Origin: DATKMK01 sp035541895
GTDB lineage: Bacteria > Desulfobacterota > Binatia > HRBIN30 > JACQVA1
DNA length: 64,000 bases
Direction: 5' to 3'
NCBI GenBank assembly: GCA_035541895.1
Contig: DATKMK010000021.1
Location: 1 to 64,000, forward strand
A program made the position numbers and the translations under genes. The notes under the pieces were generated by a model. It ran no database searches, was not told the origin of the DNA, and saw only the letters and a program-made list of their open reading frames with translations. Below are positions 41,311 to 49,985 of the stretch, in pieces (position 1 is the stretch's first letter; every line of letters begins with the position of its first letter).

Positions 41311-43764
41311 CTACGGCCGACTCAATAACGCCACCGCCGTAAAGTCCGCAGCCGAGATCCGGCCGTCGCCGTTGGCGTCAGCCCCATCCGTGACCGGGGC
41401 GCCGCCGTAGAGAATTATGGTCAACGCGTCCAAGTCGGCCGCGTCGATATGGCCATCACCGTTCACATCGCCGGGCGCGATCGTCGGCGTCGCAGTGGGC
41501 GGTGCCGGGCTGGGCGTTTCGGTGACCGTCTCGCGAGGCAGCGGAGATTCGCTGGGTGTCGGCGTGACCGATGCGGTTGGCTCGGGCGTGACGGTTTCGG
41601 ATTCGGTTGCCGTGACGGATACGGTTATGGTCGGCGTTGATGTCGCCTCGGTCGGCGTGATCGTCGCGGTTTCCGTCGCGCTGGGTGTCACGGTGGCCGT
41701 TTCGGTGTGAGTCGGGGTATCGGAGGCCGTGCCGGTTGGCGTCGGGGTTTCAGTGCCAGTTGCGGTCGACGTCCCGGTGGGCGTCGGTGTCTGCGTTATC
41801 GTCGACGTTCGGGTCGACGAGTTGGTTGGTGTGGGCGTCGGCTGCGTCGCGGTGCGTGTCGGAGACAAGGTGATGGTCGGCGTGGGCTGGGTCGCGGTTC
41901 GCGTTGGGGTTGGCTGCGTTGGTGTGATGGTCAATGTCTCGGTTCGTGTTGGACTCAGTGTCACCGTCGGCGACAGCGTGATCGTCGGCGTCTGAGTAAT
42001 CGTGGGTGTGTCGGTGATCGTCGGCGACAGGGTGATGGTTGGCGTCAGCGTGATGGTCGGTGTCTCGGTGATCGTGGGCGTGTTGGTGATCGTCGGCGTC
42101 GACGTTGGCGTCGGGGTGACGGTGGGTGTGCGCGTGGGGGTACGGGTGCGCGTGTAGGTGAACGTGGGCGTTGCCGAACGTGTCGGTGTCGACGTGATCG
42201 TCGGCGTGCGGGTGCGCGTGAACGTCGGCGTATTCGTCGGAGTCATAGTTGGGCTGTCGGACGGTGTCCGTGTCGGTGTGGCGGTGTAGGTCGGTCCGCT
42301 CGGGGTGACGGTTGGCGTGCTGGTCGGGCCGGTGGGTGTTCGGGTAGGAATTCGAGTCGACGTCGGCGTCTCGGTCGCCGTGGAACTGGGTGTCCGCGTC
42401 GCGGTCGGGGTGTTGGTGGGCGTTCGCGTGTAGCTGGGAGTGTTCGTTGGCGTCGTCGTCGGAGTTCGCGTTGGTGTCCGTGAGATGGTGAAGGTTGGTG
42501 TAATAGTCGGCGTACGACTCGGGGTCGGAGTAGACGACGGGGTTGCGCTGCGCAGCGGCGAAGGAGTGAACGTCTGCGTTGGCGTGCGGGTTGGAGTGGC
42601 GGTTGGAAGCGGTCCGTTTTCCGTGTTCCACAGTTGGGCGACCACCGAATCGCCGACCGCCAGCGCATCGATCATTGGCATCGTGACCGCGAGCGCGGCC
42701 CCGTCGGTGCCTCCCGTCGGATTCATGGCCAGCGCGTCGCAGTCGAACGGTGCCCCGGTTGCCGTCGGCGCGCAGGGGCCGTCACCGCATTGGGCTCCGA
42801 CGGCGATGGTTGCGCCGGCGACATTGCCGCTGTTGAGGAGTTCGAGCGACACCTGTCCGGTCGAGACCGCAACGATGCGCGGGGTCCCCTTGTCGGGATC
42901 GTCAGCGGTGCACGGAAGACCGTCTGGTCCCTTGGCCGGGTTGTTCGTGTTCTTCGCGCAGCCAAGTTCGCCCGGCTGCGTCGCGGCGATGAACGACACC
43001 GCCAAATTCAATCGCAAGAACGCCGAACCCGCGGGGCCGTTTCCGCTCGTCGCGAGGTGCAACGGGCCGTTGCAGACGCCGTTGTGAGGTGAGCTGGAAT
43101 TGCAGGCCGGCGGCGCCGCCCCGTTTTCGAGGCAGGCGTTGTTGTCGCTCGTCGGATCGCTGGCGGTGCATTCGGGGTCCGACTCGTTGGTGTTGTGGTT
43201 GATCGACAACATCGCATCAATGTTGCTGAGCCCGTTACAACCGATCAAGCCGCTCCCGGCGTTGTTCGAACCGAACACATCGGACCGCGCCACCGCGCGG
43301 ATGCACATGCACACCAATCCGGTCTGAATCGCATCGATGTGAACGGCTCCGGCTTTGATCACGACGGGAATTGTCCCGTCCGAACCAGGGCCGCCGGTCG
43401 TGAGGTCGATGGTGCCGTTGACTCCCGGCGAATCAGCGGAAAACAGATGCAGTCCGGTTTGCAACCTGGATGAACTACGATCCGACGCCAAGGTGAAAGT
43501 TCGCGTCGTTTCGAACGTGCAGTTGGCCGCGCAGCCATCGCCACCGACCTGATTGTGATCGTCGCATTGCTCGCTTGGCGCCTTTTTCCCATCACCGCAG
43601 ATCGCCGGCGTCGGGGTCGGCGTCGGTGTCTGCGCATGCGCGGTCCGATACGCGATGCGGTCGGTTAGGAGCGCCAACACAACAACGAGGGCGACGGTGC
43701 CGAACCCTTGTCGCGGCCGGCGCCGACTAGCTCGGCACACTGAACTGGCGATCGTTTTTCGCAT
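41311..43764 (-). CDS. Secreted DUF4215 protein with long Thr/Pro-rich stalk and C-terminal dockerin
   Basis: 817 residues from MRKTIASS (43764). Signal peptide (VALVVVLALLTDRIAYRTAHA), short TPTPTPTP spacer, then a DUF4215 Cys-rich repeat (ICGDGKKAPSEQCDDHNQVG then GDGCAANCTF). Residues ~80-385 form a beta-rich domain with several Cys (NVAGATIAVGAQCGDGPCAP). Residues ~385-760 are an almost pure Thr/Pro/Ser/Ile tract (TPTITLTPTITLSPT units), a mucin-like stalk. The end is a type I dockerin pair: GDVNGDGHIDAADLDAL and DANGDGRISAADFTAVAL. By architecture it is a cell-surface or secreted protein; dockerins usually bind cohesins, none of which is in the window. Confidence 0.88.
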   Translation of the reverse strand: MRKTIASSVCRASRRRPRQGFGTVALVVVLALLTDRIAYRTAHAQTPTPTPTPAICGDGKKAPSEQCDDHNQVGGDGCAANCTFETTRTFTLASDRSSSRLQTGLHLFSADSPGVNGTIDLTTGGPGSDGTIPVVIKAGAVHIDAIQTGLVCMCIRAVARSDVFGSNNAGSGLIGCNGLSNIDAMLSINHNTNESDPECTASDPTSDNNACLENGAAPPACNSSSPHNGVCNGPLHLATSGNGPAGSAFLRLNLAVSFIAATQPGELGCAKNTNNPAKGPDGLPCTADDPDKGTPRIVAVSTGQVSLELLNSGNVAGATIAVGAQCGDGPCAPTATGAPFDCDALAMNPTGGTDGAALAVTMPMIDALAVGDSVVAQLWNTENGPLPTATPTRTPTQTFTPSPLRSATPSSTPTPSRTPTITPTFTISRTPTRTPTTTPTNTPSYTRTPTNTPTATRTPSSTATETPTSTRIPTRTPTGPTSTPTVTPSGPTYTATPTRTPSDSPTMTPTNTPTFTRTRTPTITSTPTRSATPTFTYTRTRTPTRTPTVTPTPTSTPTITNTPTITETPTITLTPTITLSPTITDTPTITQTPTITLSPTVTLSPTRTETLTITPTQPTPTRTATQPTPTITLSPTRTATQPTPTPTNSSTRTSTITQTPTPTGTSTATGTETPTPTGTASDTPTHTETATVTPSATETATITPTEATSTPTITVSVTATESETVTPEPTASVTPTPSESPLPRETVTETPSPAPPTATPTIAPGDVNGDGHIDAADLDALTIILYGGAPVTDGADANGDGRISAADFTAVALLSRP

Positions 43765-44144
43765 GATCTGCTCGACGGTCTCTCGCCCGGTCGCCACCCG
43801 GCGGTCGTGGGCGGAGGCCGTCGTTTAGCACACCTCTTGTGAGTGAATGAAGTCGCGCCGAAACGCGGCGCGCGAGTGGCGATCGTTGCTCCGATGGCGC
43901 TGTTGCTCGCCGCGGTCGCGATCGGGCCGTGAAACGGTGGGCACGATCGCTGCCGGAACAGATTCTGCAGCAGGGCTCAACATGATCGACGTGTTCCGGT
44001 GGCCAATCATTCTTGCGGCGGCAGGCCTGCTGGCAATGATGGTCTCCGTCCCTTCGTTTCATTAAACAATCCGCCAATCCGGCATTGGCAGTGCTGTGAC
44101 ATTGCGCACGCCGCCGGCCCGACGCATTCGGCGGTGACGGCGTC
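43765..44144. other. 380-base gap between minus-strand genes, possibly with a tiny membrane ORF
   Basis: No protein family is recognisable. On the plus strand ATG 43982 to TAA 44065 encodes 27 residues that are almost one membrane helix (MIDVFRWPIILAAAGLLAMM); a second hydrophobic run (PMALLLAAVAIGP) lies ~100 bases earlier in a different frame, so this could be the remnant of a frameshifted two-helix protein. On the minus strand this gap is the upstream region of the DUF4215 gene. No clear promoter or terminator stood out. Confidence 0.35.
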
Positions 44145-44888
44145 CTATTCTGATCGGCGCATCGATTGTATGCGTCGCTGAGCGGGGCGAAGCAACTCCG
44201 CCAAGCTCGATCGGCGCACGCTCCGCTCGCCGCGCCGAACCTGCAAAAGCTCGCCGCTTTCGAGTTCGAGACAGCTCAGCTTGTTCGAATACACCAGTCC
44301 GGTGTCCAGCCCGATCTTGTACGGCAGCAGATTCGTCGGCACGTCGCGATGAGGAGTGTGACCGAACAGGACGATGTACGGCAAGGGATGGCGATTGCGG
44401 ATGAATTCCTCGCGGATCCACAGCAAATCTTCCGACGACTGCTTTTCCAGGGGCCGCAACGGGTTGATTCCGGCGTGGACACACAAGAAATCGCCGGCGA
44501 TCTCGTAGTCACGGAGTGCGCGGAGAAACTCGATGTGAGCGGATGGAATTCGCTGGGCGACGGCGGCCCCGTCGCACGTCTCGAGGTCGTAGCTGCGCAA
44601 CGTCGCACGTCCCCCATTGACGAGAAACGCATCGCCGTAGTGGCCGTCCATTCCCATGTAGGCGAGGAACATGTCTTCGTGATTGCCGCGCAAGAACACA
44701 CACTGCGGCCCCTCGCGTTGGAGGCGAATCAGCCGATCGATCACCGCCTTCGACGCCGGCCCGCGATCGACGTAGTCGCCGAGAAACACGATCCGATCGC
44801 CAGCGGTCGCCGATAAACCATCCAGAAGGGCATCGACTTCGTCGAGGCACCCATGGATGTCGCCGACCACGAACGTTCGGGTGCTCAT
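44145..44888 (-). CDS. Serine/threonine-type metallophosphatase (PrpA/ApaH-like)
   Basis: 247 residues, calcineurin-like phosphoesterase. Metal and phosphate motifs in order: FVVGDIHGCLDEVDALL, FLGDYVDRGPASKAVIDRL, FLRGNHEDMFLAY, CVHAGI and LFGHTPHRDV. This is the PPP-type layout shared by bacterial Ser/Thr protein phosphatases and Ap4A hydrolases; which applies is uncertain. ATG 44888 overlaps the stop of meaB by 4 bases, indicating coupling. Confidence 0.92.
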   Translation of the reverse strand: MSTRTFVVGDIHGCLDEVDALLDGLSATAGDRIVFLGDYVDRGPASKAVIDRLIRLQREGPQCVFLRGNHEDMFLAYMGMDGHYGDAFLVNGGRATLRSYDLETCDGAAVAQRIPSAHIEFLRALRDYEIAGDFLCVHAGINPLRPLEKQSSEDLLWIREEFIRNRHPLPYIVLFGHTPHRDVPTNLLPYKIGLDTGLVYSNKLSCLELESGELLQVRRGERSVRRSSLAELLRPAQRRIQSMRRSE

Positions 44889-45871
44889 CGATGTCTTCCG
44901 CCGGTCTCCCCCGCCTGTACGATCACGCGGATAGTCTCCTCGCTGCCGAGCATCTCGATCGCCGCCCGATACGGGTCGATTTCGCCATGCTTGAGCTGCA
45001 GCAAGAGTGGGCCGAAGCGACCGTTGTCGAGCGCGTCCTCGAGTCGGCGCGCGATCTCCTCGCGCAACACCGCGACGAACTCTTCCCGCCGGCCGGCCGC
45101 GCTGCGCGCGTGACCATGGCCGCTTGCGGCCAAGAATTGGCGATGGTGCGCGATCTGCGCCATCAGTTCACCGACGCCGTCGCCGCTGGTGCCTTGGGTC
45201 ATCGTGACCGGAACTGCCCACGCGGCTGCGGGGCGCAACTGCAGCATCATCTCCAACTCGCTCTTCATGCGCGCCGCGCCGTCGCGATCGGCCTTGTTGA
45301 CGACGAACACGTCGGCGATTTCCAACAACCCCGCCTTCATCGCCTGCACCGTGTCGCCCGCTTCGGGAACCAGCACCACCACCGTCGTATCGGCGAGCCG
45401 CATGACGTCGAGTTCGGTTTGCCCGACCCCGACCGTTTCGATCAACACGTAATCGTAGCTCGCCGCATCGAAGAGTCGCGCGACATCGCGCGCGGCGCGT
45501 GCGAGGCCACCGTGACTTCCGCGGCTGCTCAAGCTGCGGATGAAGACGCCCTCGTCGAGGAAGTGGCTCTGCATCCGGATGCGATCACCGAGCACCGCGC
45601 CCCCCGAGAACGGACTGGAGGGATCGACGGCCACGATGCCCACCCGATGGCCGGCGGCGCGCAGGGCACCGACGATGCGGTCGACCAACGTCGACTTGCC
45701 TGCGCCCGGCGGGCCGGTCAGGCCGATGGTGTACGCGTGCCCGCAGCGGTCGTGGACGAGACTCATCACAAGCGCGGTGTCGGCGTGGCGGTTCTCGACC
45801 AACGTCATCAGCTTCGCGAGGGCGACCTTGTCGCCGGCAAGCATTCGTTCGACCAGCTTACGTGCCAGCAA
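44885..45871 (-). CDS. meaB: Methylmalonyl-CoA mutase-associated GTPase MeaB
   Basis: 328 residues, G3E-family GTPase chaperone that protects and reloads B12-dependent mutases. Walker A LTGPPGAGKSTLVDRI, switch blocks VDPSSPFSGGAVLGDRIRM and FIRSLSSRGSHGG, Walker B YVLIETVGVGQTELDV and NKADRDGA are all present, as is the C-terminal dimerisation helix region. TTG 45871 is the start giving the normal N-terminus; ATG 45844 is an alternative. No mutase subunit is in the window, so its client lies elsewhere. Also B12-related is the CarH-like regulator at 2.3 kb. Confidence 0.93.
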   Translation of the reverse strand: MLARKLVERMLAGDKVALAKLMTLVENRHADTALVMSLVHDRCGHAYTIGLTGPPGAGKSTLVDRIVGALRAAGHRVGIVAVDPSSPFSGGAVLGDRIRMQSHFLDEGVFIRSLSSRGSHGGLARAARDVARLFDAASYDYVLIETVGVGQTELDVMRLADTTVVVLVPEAGDTVQAMKAGLLEIADVFVVNKADRDGAARMKSELEMMLQLRPAAAWAVPVTMTQGTSGDGVGELMAQIAHHRQFLAASGHGHARSAAGRREEFVAVLREEIARRLEDALDNGRFGPLLLQLKHGEIDPYRAAIEMLGSEETIRVIVQAGETGGRHR

Positions 45872-46014
45872 TGGAGAGACTCCGACTCATCGCGCGGATG
45901 CATCCCGCGCGTCTGCGGTGCTCAGGTGATAGCCCAGGCCCCCGTCAGCCGCAACCGCATGCCCAGACCCTCGCGATCTTGCTCCCGCGCGCCGGCAGTG
46001 GCACAAGTCGGCGT

Positions 46015-46386
46015 ATGAGTTTGCTGCGGCATCCGGCGTTTCCAGTCGGACTCGTCCTGCTCGTGCTCGGCGTCGGCAATTGGTTGGTGGCGCGCAGTCG
46101 GTTGGCCGAATTCGCCGCCGCGCCAACCGGCGGCCAGCCAGTTGCGACCCTCGGCAACTTTGAAGAATTTACCGAACTCGACGCCCGTACCAACGCGGAG
46201 CTGCTGCGCCCGCTGCAGCGCGGCGTCGATGACGAGTGGCTGACTGCGACGAAGGTCGATTTCTACAAGGTCGTACGCACCGGCGGTGCGCTATTCAGCT
46301 TGATCGGGTTGGGGCTGATCCTCGGCGCGAGCACGGCGGTCCGCCGCCGCCGCGAAGCCGGCTTCGCCGTCGGCCCAGGTCAGTAG
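46015..46386 (+). CDS. Small membrane protein of unknown function
   Basis: 123 residues from ATG 46015 with two membrane helices: VGLVLLVLGVGNWLVARS near the start and TGGALFSLIGLGLILGAS near the end, separated by a ~60-residue polar loop (ATLGNFEEFTELDARTNAEL). The last 96 bases overlap the 3' end of the C39-like lipoprotein gene on the opposite strand, an unusually long tail-to-tail overlap. No family recognised. Confidence 0.6.
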   Translation: MSLLRHPAFPVGLVLLVLGVGNWLVARSRLAEFAAAPTGGQPVATLGNFEEFTELDARTNAELLRPLQRGVDDEWLTATKVDFYKVVRTGGALFSLIGLGLILGASTAVRRRREAGFAVGPGQ

Positions 46387-46935
46387 CCAGTTGTCTGCCG
46401 ACTCCCAGCGGCGCATGAAGCCCTTCCGACTCCACTGGGCATGTGCGTCGTGTCCGGAATAGCCATACAGCGTTCCGTCGCTGGGCTCGTAGCCGGTCAC
46501 GACCACGTAGTGAAAATCGCTCCACGGAAGGCTCTGCCGATGCAAAGCGATCAGAGGACGGCCGGCGTCGATCTCGGCGTACACGGCGTCGATGGTGCCG
46601 CGCGCAACGTGCAGCGGAAGCTGGTGGAGGGCGCCATAGGCGAGCATCGACGCGGTCGAGGTACCCGCCGCTGTTGGTTCATAGATTTCCGCGGCAATGC
46701 GGTCTGGGGTAGCCGGGTGACCGAAGAATCCGACCAGCGATGCCAACGCGGCGGGCCCACACTGATGCGGTTGCTGGGGAAAGAACGGAACGCCGGCAAC
46801 TACGCGCGCCGCCGCGCTTGGACGTCGACGGGTCGACACACATCCGCCGCCCAACGCAACCAGTGCGATCACGAGCCACGGAATCGCACGGCCCGCTCGA
46901 ATCACCTTGAGTCCCTCATGGTGAATCTTTAGCAT
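46291..46935 (-). CDS. Lipoprotein with C39-like (papain-fold) peptidase domain
   Basis: 214 residues. A lipobox WLVIALVALGGGC predicts a lipid-anchored protein. VAGVPFFPQQPHQCGPAALA has the catalytic-type Cys in QCGPAAL, and DFHYVVVTGYEP the His, the layout of C39-like peptidases and bacteriocin-processing domains. The C-terminus (RRARAEDQPQPDQAE) lies in the overlap with the opposite gene. Start choice is difficult: upstream Met codons at 46935 and 46947 overlap the start of the divergent membrane protein gene. Substrate unknown. Confidence 0.75.
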   Translation of the reverse strand: MLKIHHEGLKVIRAGRAIPWLVIALVALGGGCVSTRRRPSAAARVVAGVPFFPQQPHQCGPAALASLVGFFGHPATPDRIAAEIYEPTAAGTSTASMLAYGALHQLPLHVARGTIDAVYAEIDAGRPLIALHRQSLPWSDFHYVVVTGYEPSDGTLYGYSGHDAHAQWSRKGFMRRWESADNWLLTWADGEAGFAAAADRRARAEDQPQPDQAE

Positions 46936-47773
46936 GCCGCCCGTCATGGATCTCTTTCCGCGTTGCTTTCTTCTGGTGTTCGGCCAACTCGCCGTCGGCG
47001 GCTTCCTGTCCTTGAGTGTGCCACCATTTCACGTCATCGAGCGGGGCTTCTTCAAGTCGAGCGCGGGCGTGTACCTGTTCTTCGGATTGATCGCCGCACT
47101 CGGGAACGCCGCGCTGCTGGTCCGCAATCCCGCTGCGGCCACCGCGCTCGATTGGATTGGCAGCTCGCTCTGGGCCGTCTTCGTCGTCGCGGCATCCATA
47201 TACTTGTCCACTCTGTGGAGCGAGCCGGTGGTGCTGCGGGCGCGTGCCTTCGTCGCCACGTGGGGCAGCGGGGTGCTGGCGCTCATCGCGAGCGCTCAGT
47301 CGTATCGCCTTGCCGGCACGGCGTCGGTGGAGACGCTGCTCTATCCGCTCAGTTTCTTGGTCTCCGCCTTGTTGCTCGGTGCGACGCTGACGGGGATGTT
47401 GTTGGGGCACTGGTATTTGATCGATCGTGATCTCCCGCTCGAACCCTTCAAGACCATGTGGTCGTTCTTCGCGACGATGGTCGGCGTCCAAGTCGCGCTG
47501 ATGCTGGTCGATGTGGTGTTGTTTGCGTTCGCGGGCGATGCCGCGACGGCATCGCGAGTGACGCTGTTGCTCACCGATCACACGACGCTGCTCGCAATAC
47601 GACTGCTGACGGGCCCGATCGCATCGGGGATCTTGGCGTGGATGATCCGGCAGACGTTGAAAGTCCCGCAAACGATGGCCGCGACAGGCCTGTTCTACAT
47701 CGCAATTCTGTCGGTCCTCGTCGGCGAGTTCATGGGACGCTTCATTCTGTTCCGCACCTCGCTGCCGCTCTGA
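46934..47773 (+). CDS. Polytopic membrane protein, unknown
   Basis: 279 residues with about eight membrane helices (CFLLVFGQLAVGGFLSLSV; VYLFFGLIAALGNAALLV; LIGSSLWAVF-like segment; WGSGVLALIASAQ; LYPLSFLVSALLLGATLTG; MVGVQVALMLVDVVLFAF; AIRLLTGPIASGILAWMI; GLFYIAILSVLVGEFMG). A short GHWYLIDRDLPLEP segment between helices 5 and 6 is the only distinctive motif. No transporter family recognised. ATG 46934 or 46946 may be the start; both abut the divergent lipoprotein start. Confidence 0.75.
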   Translation: MPPVMDLFPRCFLLVFGQLAVGGFLSLSVPPFHVIERGFFKSSAGVYLFFGLIAALGNAALLVRNPAAATALDWIGSSLWAVFVVAASIYLSTLWSEPVVLRARAFVATWGSGVLALIASAQSYRLAGTASVETLLYPLSFLVSALLLGATLTGMLLGHWYLIDRDLPLEPFKTMWSFFATMVGVQVALMLVDVVLFAFAGDAATASRVTLLLTDHTTLLAIRLLTGPIASGILAWMIRQTLKVPQTMAATGLFYIAILSVLVGEFMGRFILFRTSLPL

Positions 47774-47876
47774 AGGGGATTGGTGTTGGTGACTAGTGTG
47801 GGTGAGTGGTGGTGAAATGAGGGCCGCGATCGCCCCCCCAGTCACCGACACCATCCCCAGTCACCAAACTCAATCC
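47774..47876. repeat. GGTGACT-type inverted repeat triplet between convergent genes
   Basis: GGGGATTGGTGTTGGTGACT (47774-47793) pairs with AGTCACCGACACCATCCCC (47840-47858), and a further AGTCACCAAACTCAATCC (47859-47876) is a second partial partner. The arms could form a long hairpin with a 46-base loop, acting as a two-way terminator for the membrane protein gene and the small OB-like gene, whose stop at 47870 lies inside the third copy. Alternatively it is a simple-repeat remnant. Confidence 0.5.
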
Positions 47877-48148
47877 AGGATACGCATCACGCTGACGCGC
47901 AAGCCGTGCGAGGTCCAACTCACGTCGTAGCCCACGGTGGTGCCGACGTGGAGATCTTCGAAGCGGCGCCGCTCGCCCAGCATCTCGACGAAGGCGAAGA
48001 CGAACGGAATGTCCTTGCCGCTCGCCGATCTTACCACGCCGGTTTGCCGGCCGGTGGACAGCCGAAGAATGTGCCCGCGGTAGAAGCGTTCGCCGACCGG
48101 ACGCTCGCCGATGGGCAGCTCGTCGAGTTCGTCGGTGGTCACGTTCAA
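47870..48148 (-). CDS. Small protein resembling an OB/cold-shock fold, coupled to sulfite reductase
   Basis: 92 residues. The order of blocks is like a cold-shock domain: GHILRLSTGRQTGVVRSASG, KDIPFVFAFVEMLG, then FEDLHVGTTVGYDVSWTSHG and LRVSVMRIL, comparable to G-x-I-K...G-F-I...D-V-F-x-H...L-x-x-G-x-x-V. RNP aromatic residues are not well kept, so nucleic-acid binding is uncertain. Its start overlaps the stop of the sulfite reductase gene by 4 bases (ATGA), so it is translated with it. Confidence 0.65.
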   Translation of the reverse strand: MNVTTDELDELPIGERPVGERFYRGHILRLSTGRQTGVVRSASGKDIPFVFAFVEMLGERRRFEDLHVGTTVGYDVSWTSHGLRVSVMRILD

Positions 48149-49794
48149 TGCACCACGCGGGCGGCGCTGCGAGCGACGTCGTTGATGCGCGGCATGCCGA
48201 CCCGCTGAACGAAATCGGGAAACCGCTCCCCGCGGGTCCGTTCGCGTTGATAGAACGCGGCGAGCGCTGCGACGACCTTCGGGGTTTCGTCGACCGGGAA
48301 GCGGCCGGTGACGCGGTGGCCGATGGCGGCCGTGCGCTCACCGATGCTGCCGCCGACCAAGATCGAGTAATGCGGGTGATCATGTCCGTCATCACCTTTG
48401 AGCGTCATGCCGGTGAGGCCGATATCGCCGACGTGATGCTGGCCGCAGGAATTAGGGCAGCCGCTGATCTTGACGCGGAAGACGCCGAGCTTCTCGACCT
48501 CGCCGTTGGTGGCCAGCAAGTGCTCCTGAATCGTTGCGGCGACGCCCATCGAGCGGCTCATCGCCAGGCTGCAGTAGTCGGCGCCGGGGCACGAAGTTAC
48601 GTCGGTGATGTGGAGCGCGTCCGGTGCCGCCAATCCGAGTTCCGTGAGCTGGTCGTAGACAGCGCGCACGTGATCGCCGGCCACCCACGGAATCAGGATG
48701 TTCTGATCGTTGCTGGCGCGTAGCACGCCGTTGCCGTGTTGGCGGCTGAGGTTGGCGAGGGCGCGCAGTTGCGCACCGCTGATGTCGCCGAGCGGGAGTT
48801 GCCCGGTGCAGCCGAAATAGCCGCCTTGGCGCTGCGCGTAGGTGTTGGTGCGGCACCAGTGCGTGAAGGCTGCGTCGTTCGACGGCGTCAGCGAAGCTGG
48901 CGGATTCGTCGGTTCCGGCTGGCGCGCGGCGGCAGCCGACTCGCTCAACTCGCGCCGTAGCCGATCGCCCATCTGCGCCTCGACGCGATCGTACTCGCGC
49001 TGCAGTTCCTCCAGCACCTTCGGCACGCCCCATTTCTTGAACACATATTTGAGCCGGGCCTTGTGGCGATTCTTTCGTTCGCCGTAGCGGTGCTGGAAAC
49101 GCACCACGGTCTCGGCGGCGAGCAACGTGTTTTCCGCCGGGATGAAGTCCCAGATCTTCTGCGCCAGATAGGGCTGCGCCGCCAAGCCGCCGCCGGCGTA
49201 CACGGCAAATCCGCGCTGGCCATCACGCACGTGCGCGAAGAACGCGAGATCGTTGATCGGTCCCTGCGCGCAATCGGTGTCGCAGCCGGAAAAGGCGATC
49301 TTGAATTTCCGCGGCTGCGTGAGGTTGAGGGGGTGAAACAGAAAGTAGTCGTGGGCCGCCAGCAGGTAGGGCGTGACGTCAAACGGCTCGGTCGGCCATG
49401 TCCCGGCGTGAATGCAGCCGGTGACGTTGCGCACACTGTCGGCGCAGGCGCCGCGGGTGGTGATGCCGGCCGCGTGCAACCGCTCGTACATCTCCATGAT
49501 CTTGGCGATGTCGACCCAATGGATCTGCAGATCCTGCCGCGTGGTCACGTGCGCGATGCCGCGACCATAGTCGTCGGTGATGTCCGCGAGACAGTCGGCC
49601 TGCGCGGCCGTCATCAAGCCCCCGGGCAACTTGATGCGCTGCATGTGGCTCGTGTGGTCGAGTTGGTAGTAGAGCCCATAACTCAGACGGATCGGACGAA
49701 ACTGGTCGTCCGTGAGTTCGCCGCGGCGGTAGCGGTCGACGCGCTCGCCGTGGGCGCGCATCGCGGCGCGAAGTTCAGCATCAGTTGGAACCAT
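48145..49794 (-). CDS. Ferredoxin-type sulfite/nitrite reductase (sirohaem and 4Fe-4S)
   Basis: 549 residues from MVPTDAEL (49794). Two NIR_SIR ferredoxin-like half domains and two catalytic domains. The sirohaem/4Fe-4S Cys set is TSCPGADYCSLAMSRS and KISGCPNSCGQHHVGDIGL; the first half has the parallel FSGCDTDCAQGP. Early motifs IAHVTTRQDLQIHWV and GITTRGACADSVRNVTGC are typical of assimilatory sulfite and nitrite reductases, and eye reading does not decide between them. Six-electron reduction of sulfite fits with cysQ at 33.7 kb. Upstream 49795-49985 holds no recognised element. Confidence 0.9.
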   Translation of the reverse strand: MVPTDAELRAAMRAHGERVDRYRRGELTDDQFRPIRLSYGLYYQLDHTSHMQRIKLPGGLMTAAQADCLADITDDYGRGIAHVTTRQDLQIHWVDIAKIMEMYERLHAAGITTRGACADSVRNVTGCIHAGTWPTEPFDVTPYLLAAHDYFLFHPLNLTQPRKFKIAFSGCDTDCAQGPINDLAFFAHVRDGQRGFAVYAGGGLAAQPYLAQKIWDFIPAENTLLAAETVVRFQHRYGERKNRHKARLKYVFKKWGVPKVLEELQREYDRVEAQMGDRLRRELSESAAAARQPEPTNPPASLTPSNDAAFTHWCRTNTYAQRQGGYFGCTGQLPLGDISGAQLRALANLSRQHGNGVLRASNDQNILIPWVAGDHVRAVYDQLTELGLAAPDALHITDVTSCPGADYCSLAMSRSMGVAATIQEHLLATNGEVEKLGVFRVKISGCPNSCGQHHVGDIGLTGMTLKGDDGHDHPHYSILVGGSIGERTAAIGHRVTGRFPVDETPKVVAALAAFYQRERTRGERFPDFVQRVGMPRINDVARSAARVVH

Positions 49795-49985
49795 TTTATC
49801 GGTACCTCCCCGAAGTTTCGCGGGAAAGGAGCAATTCCCTTCGAAATCGTCAGCGTCACTTCGTCTACCCTGATGCCACGCGAATGGCAACGTGCACCGC
49901 CGGTGGAAAGCGGTGCCTTTCACCCACCGTCTGATTGCCCTATAAGCGAGTGGGGCCGAGACCGACCGGCTCGAGGGATGACGCG

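Noticed and set aside
41500..42600. Periodic repeat that could be mistaken for a CRISPR or tandem repeat array.
   Set aside because: No constant repeat with variable spacers; the period follows codons of a Thr/Pro-rich stalk.
41707..42631. Open frames on both strands in the Thr/Pro tract, with Arg/Gly-rich or Asp/His-rich products.
   Set aside because: They are by-products of the repetitive TPT-coding DNA of the minus-strand secreted protein, which has clear signal, DUF4215 and dockerin domains in its own frame.
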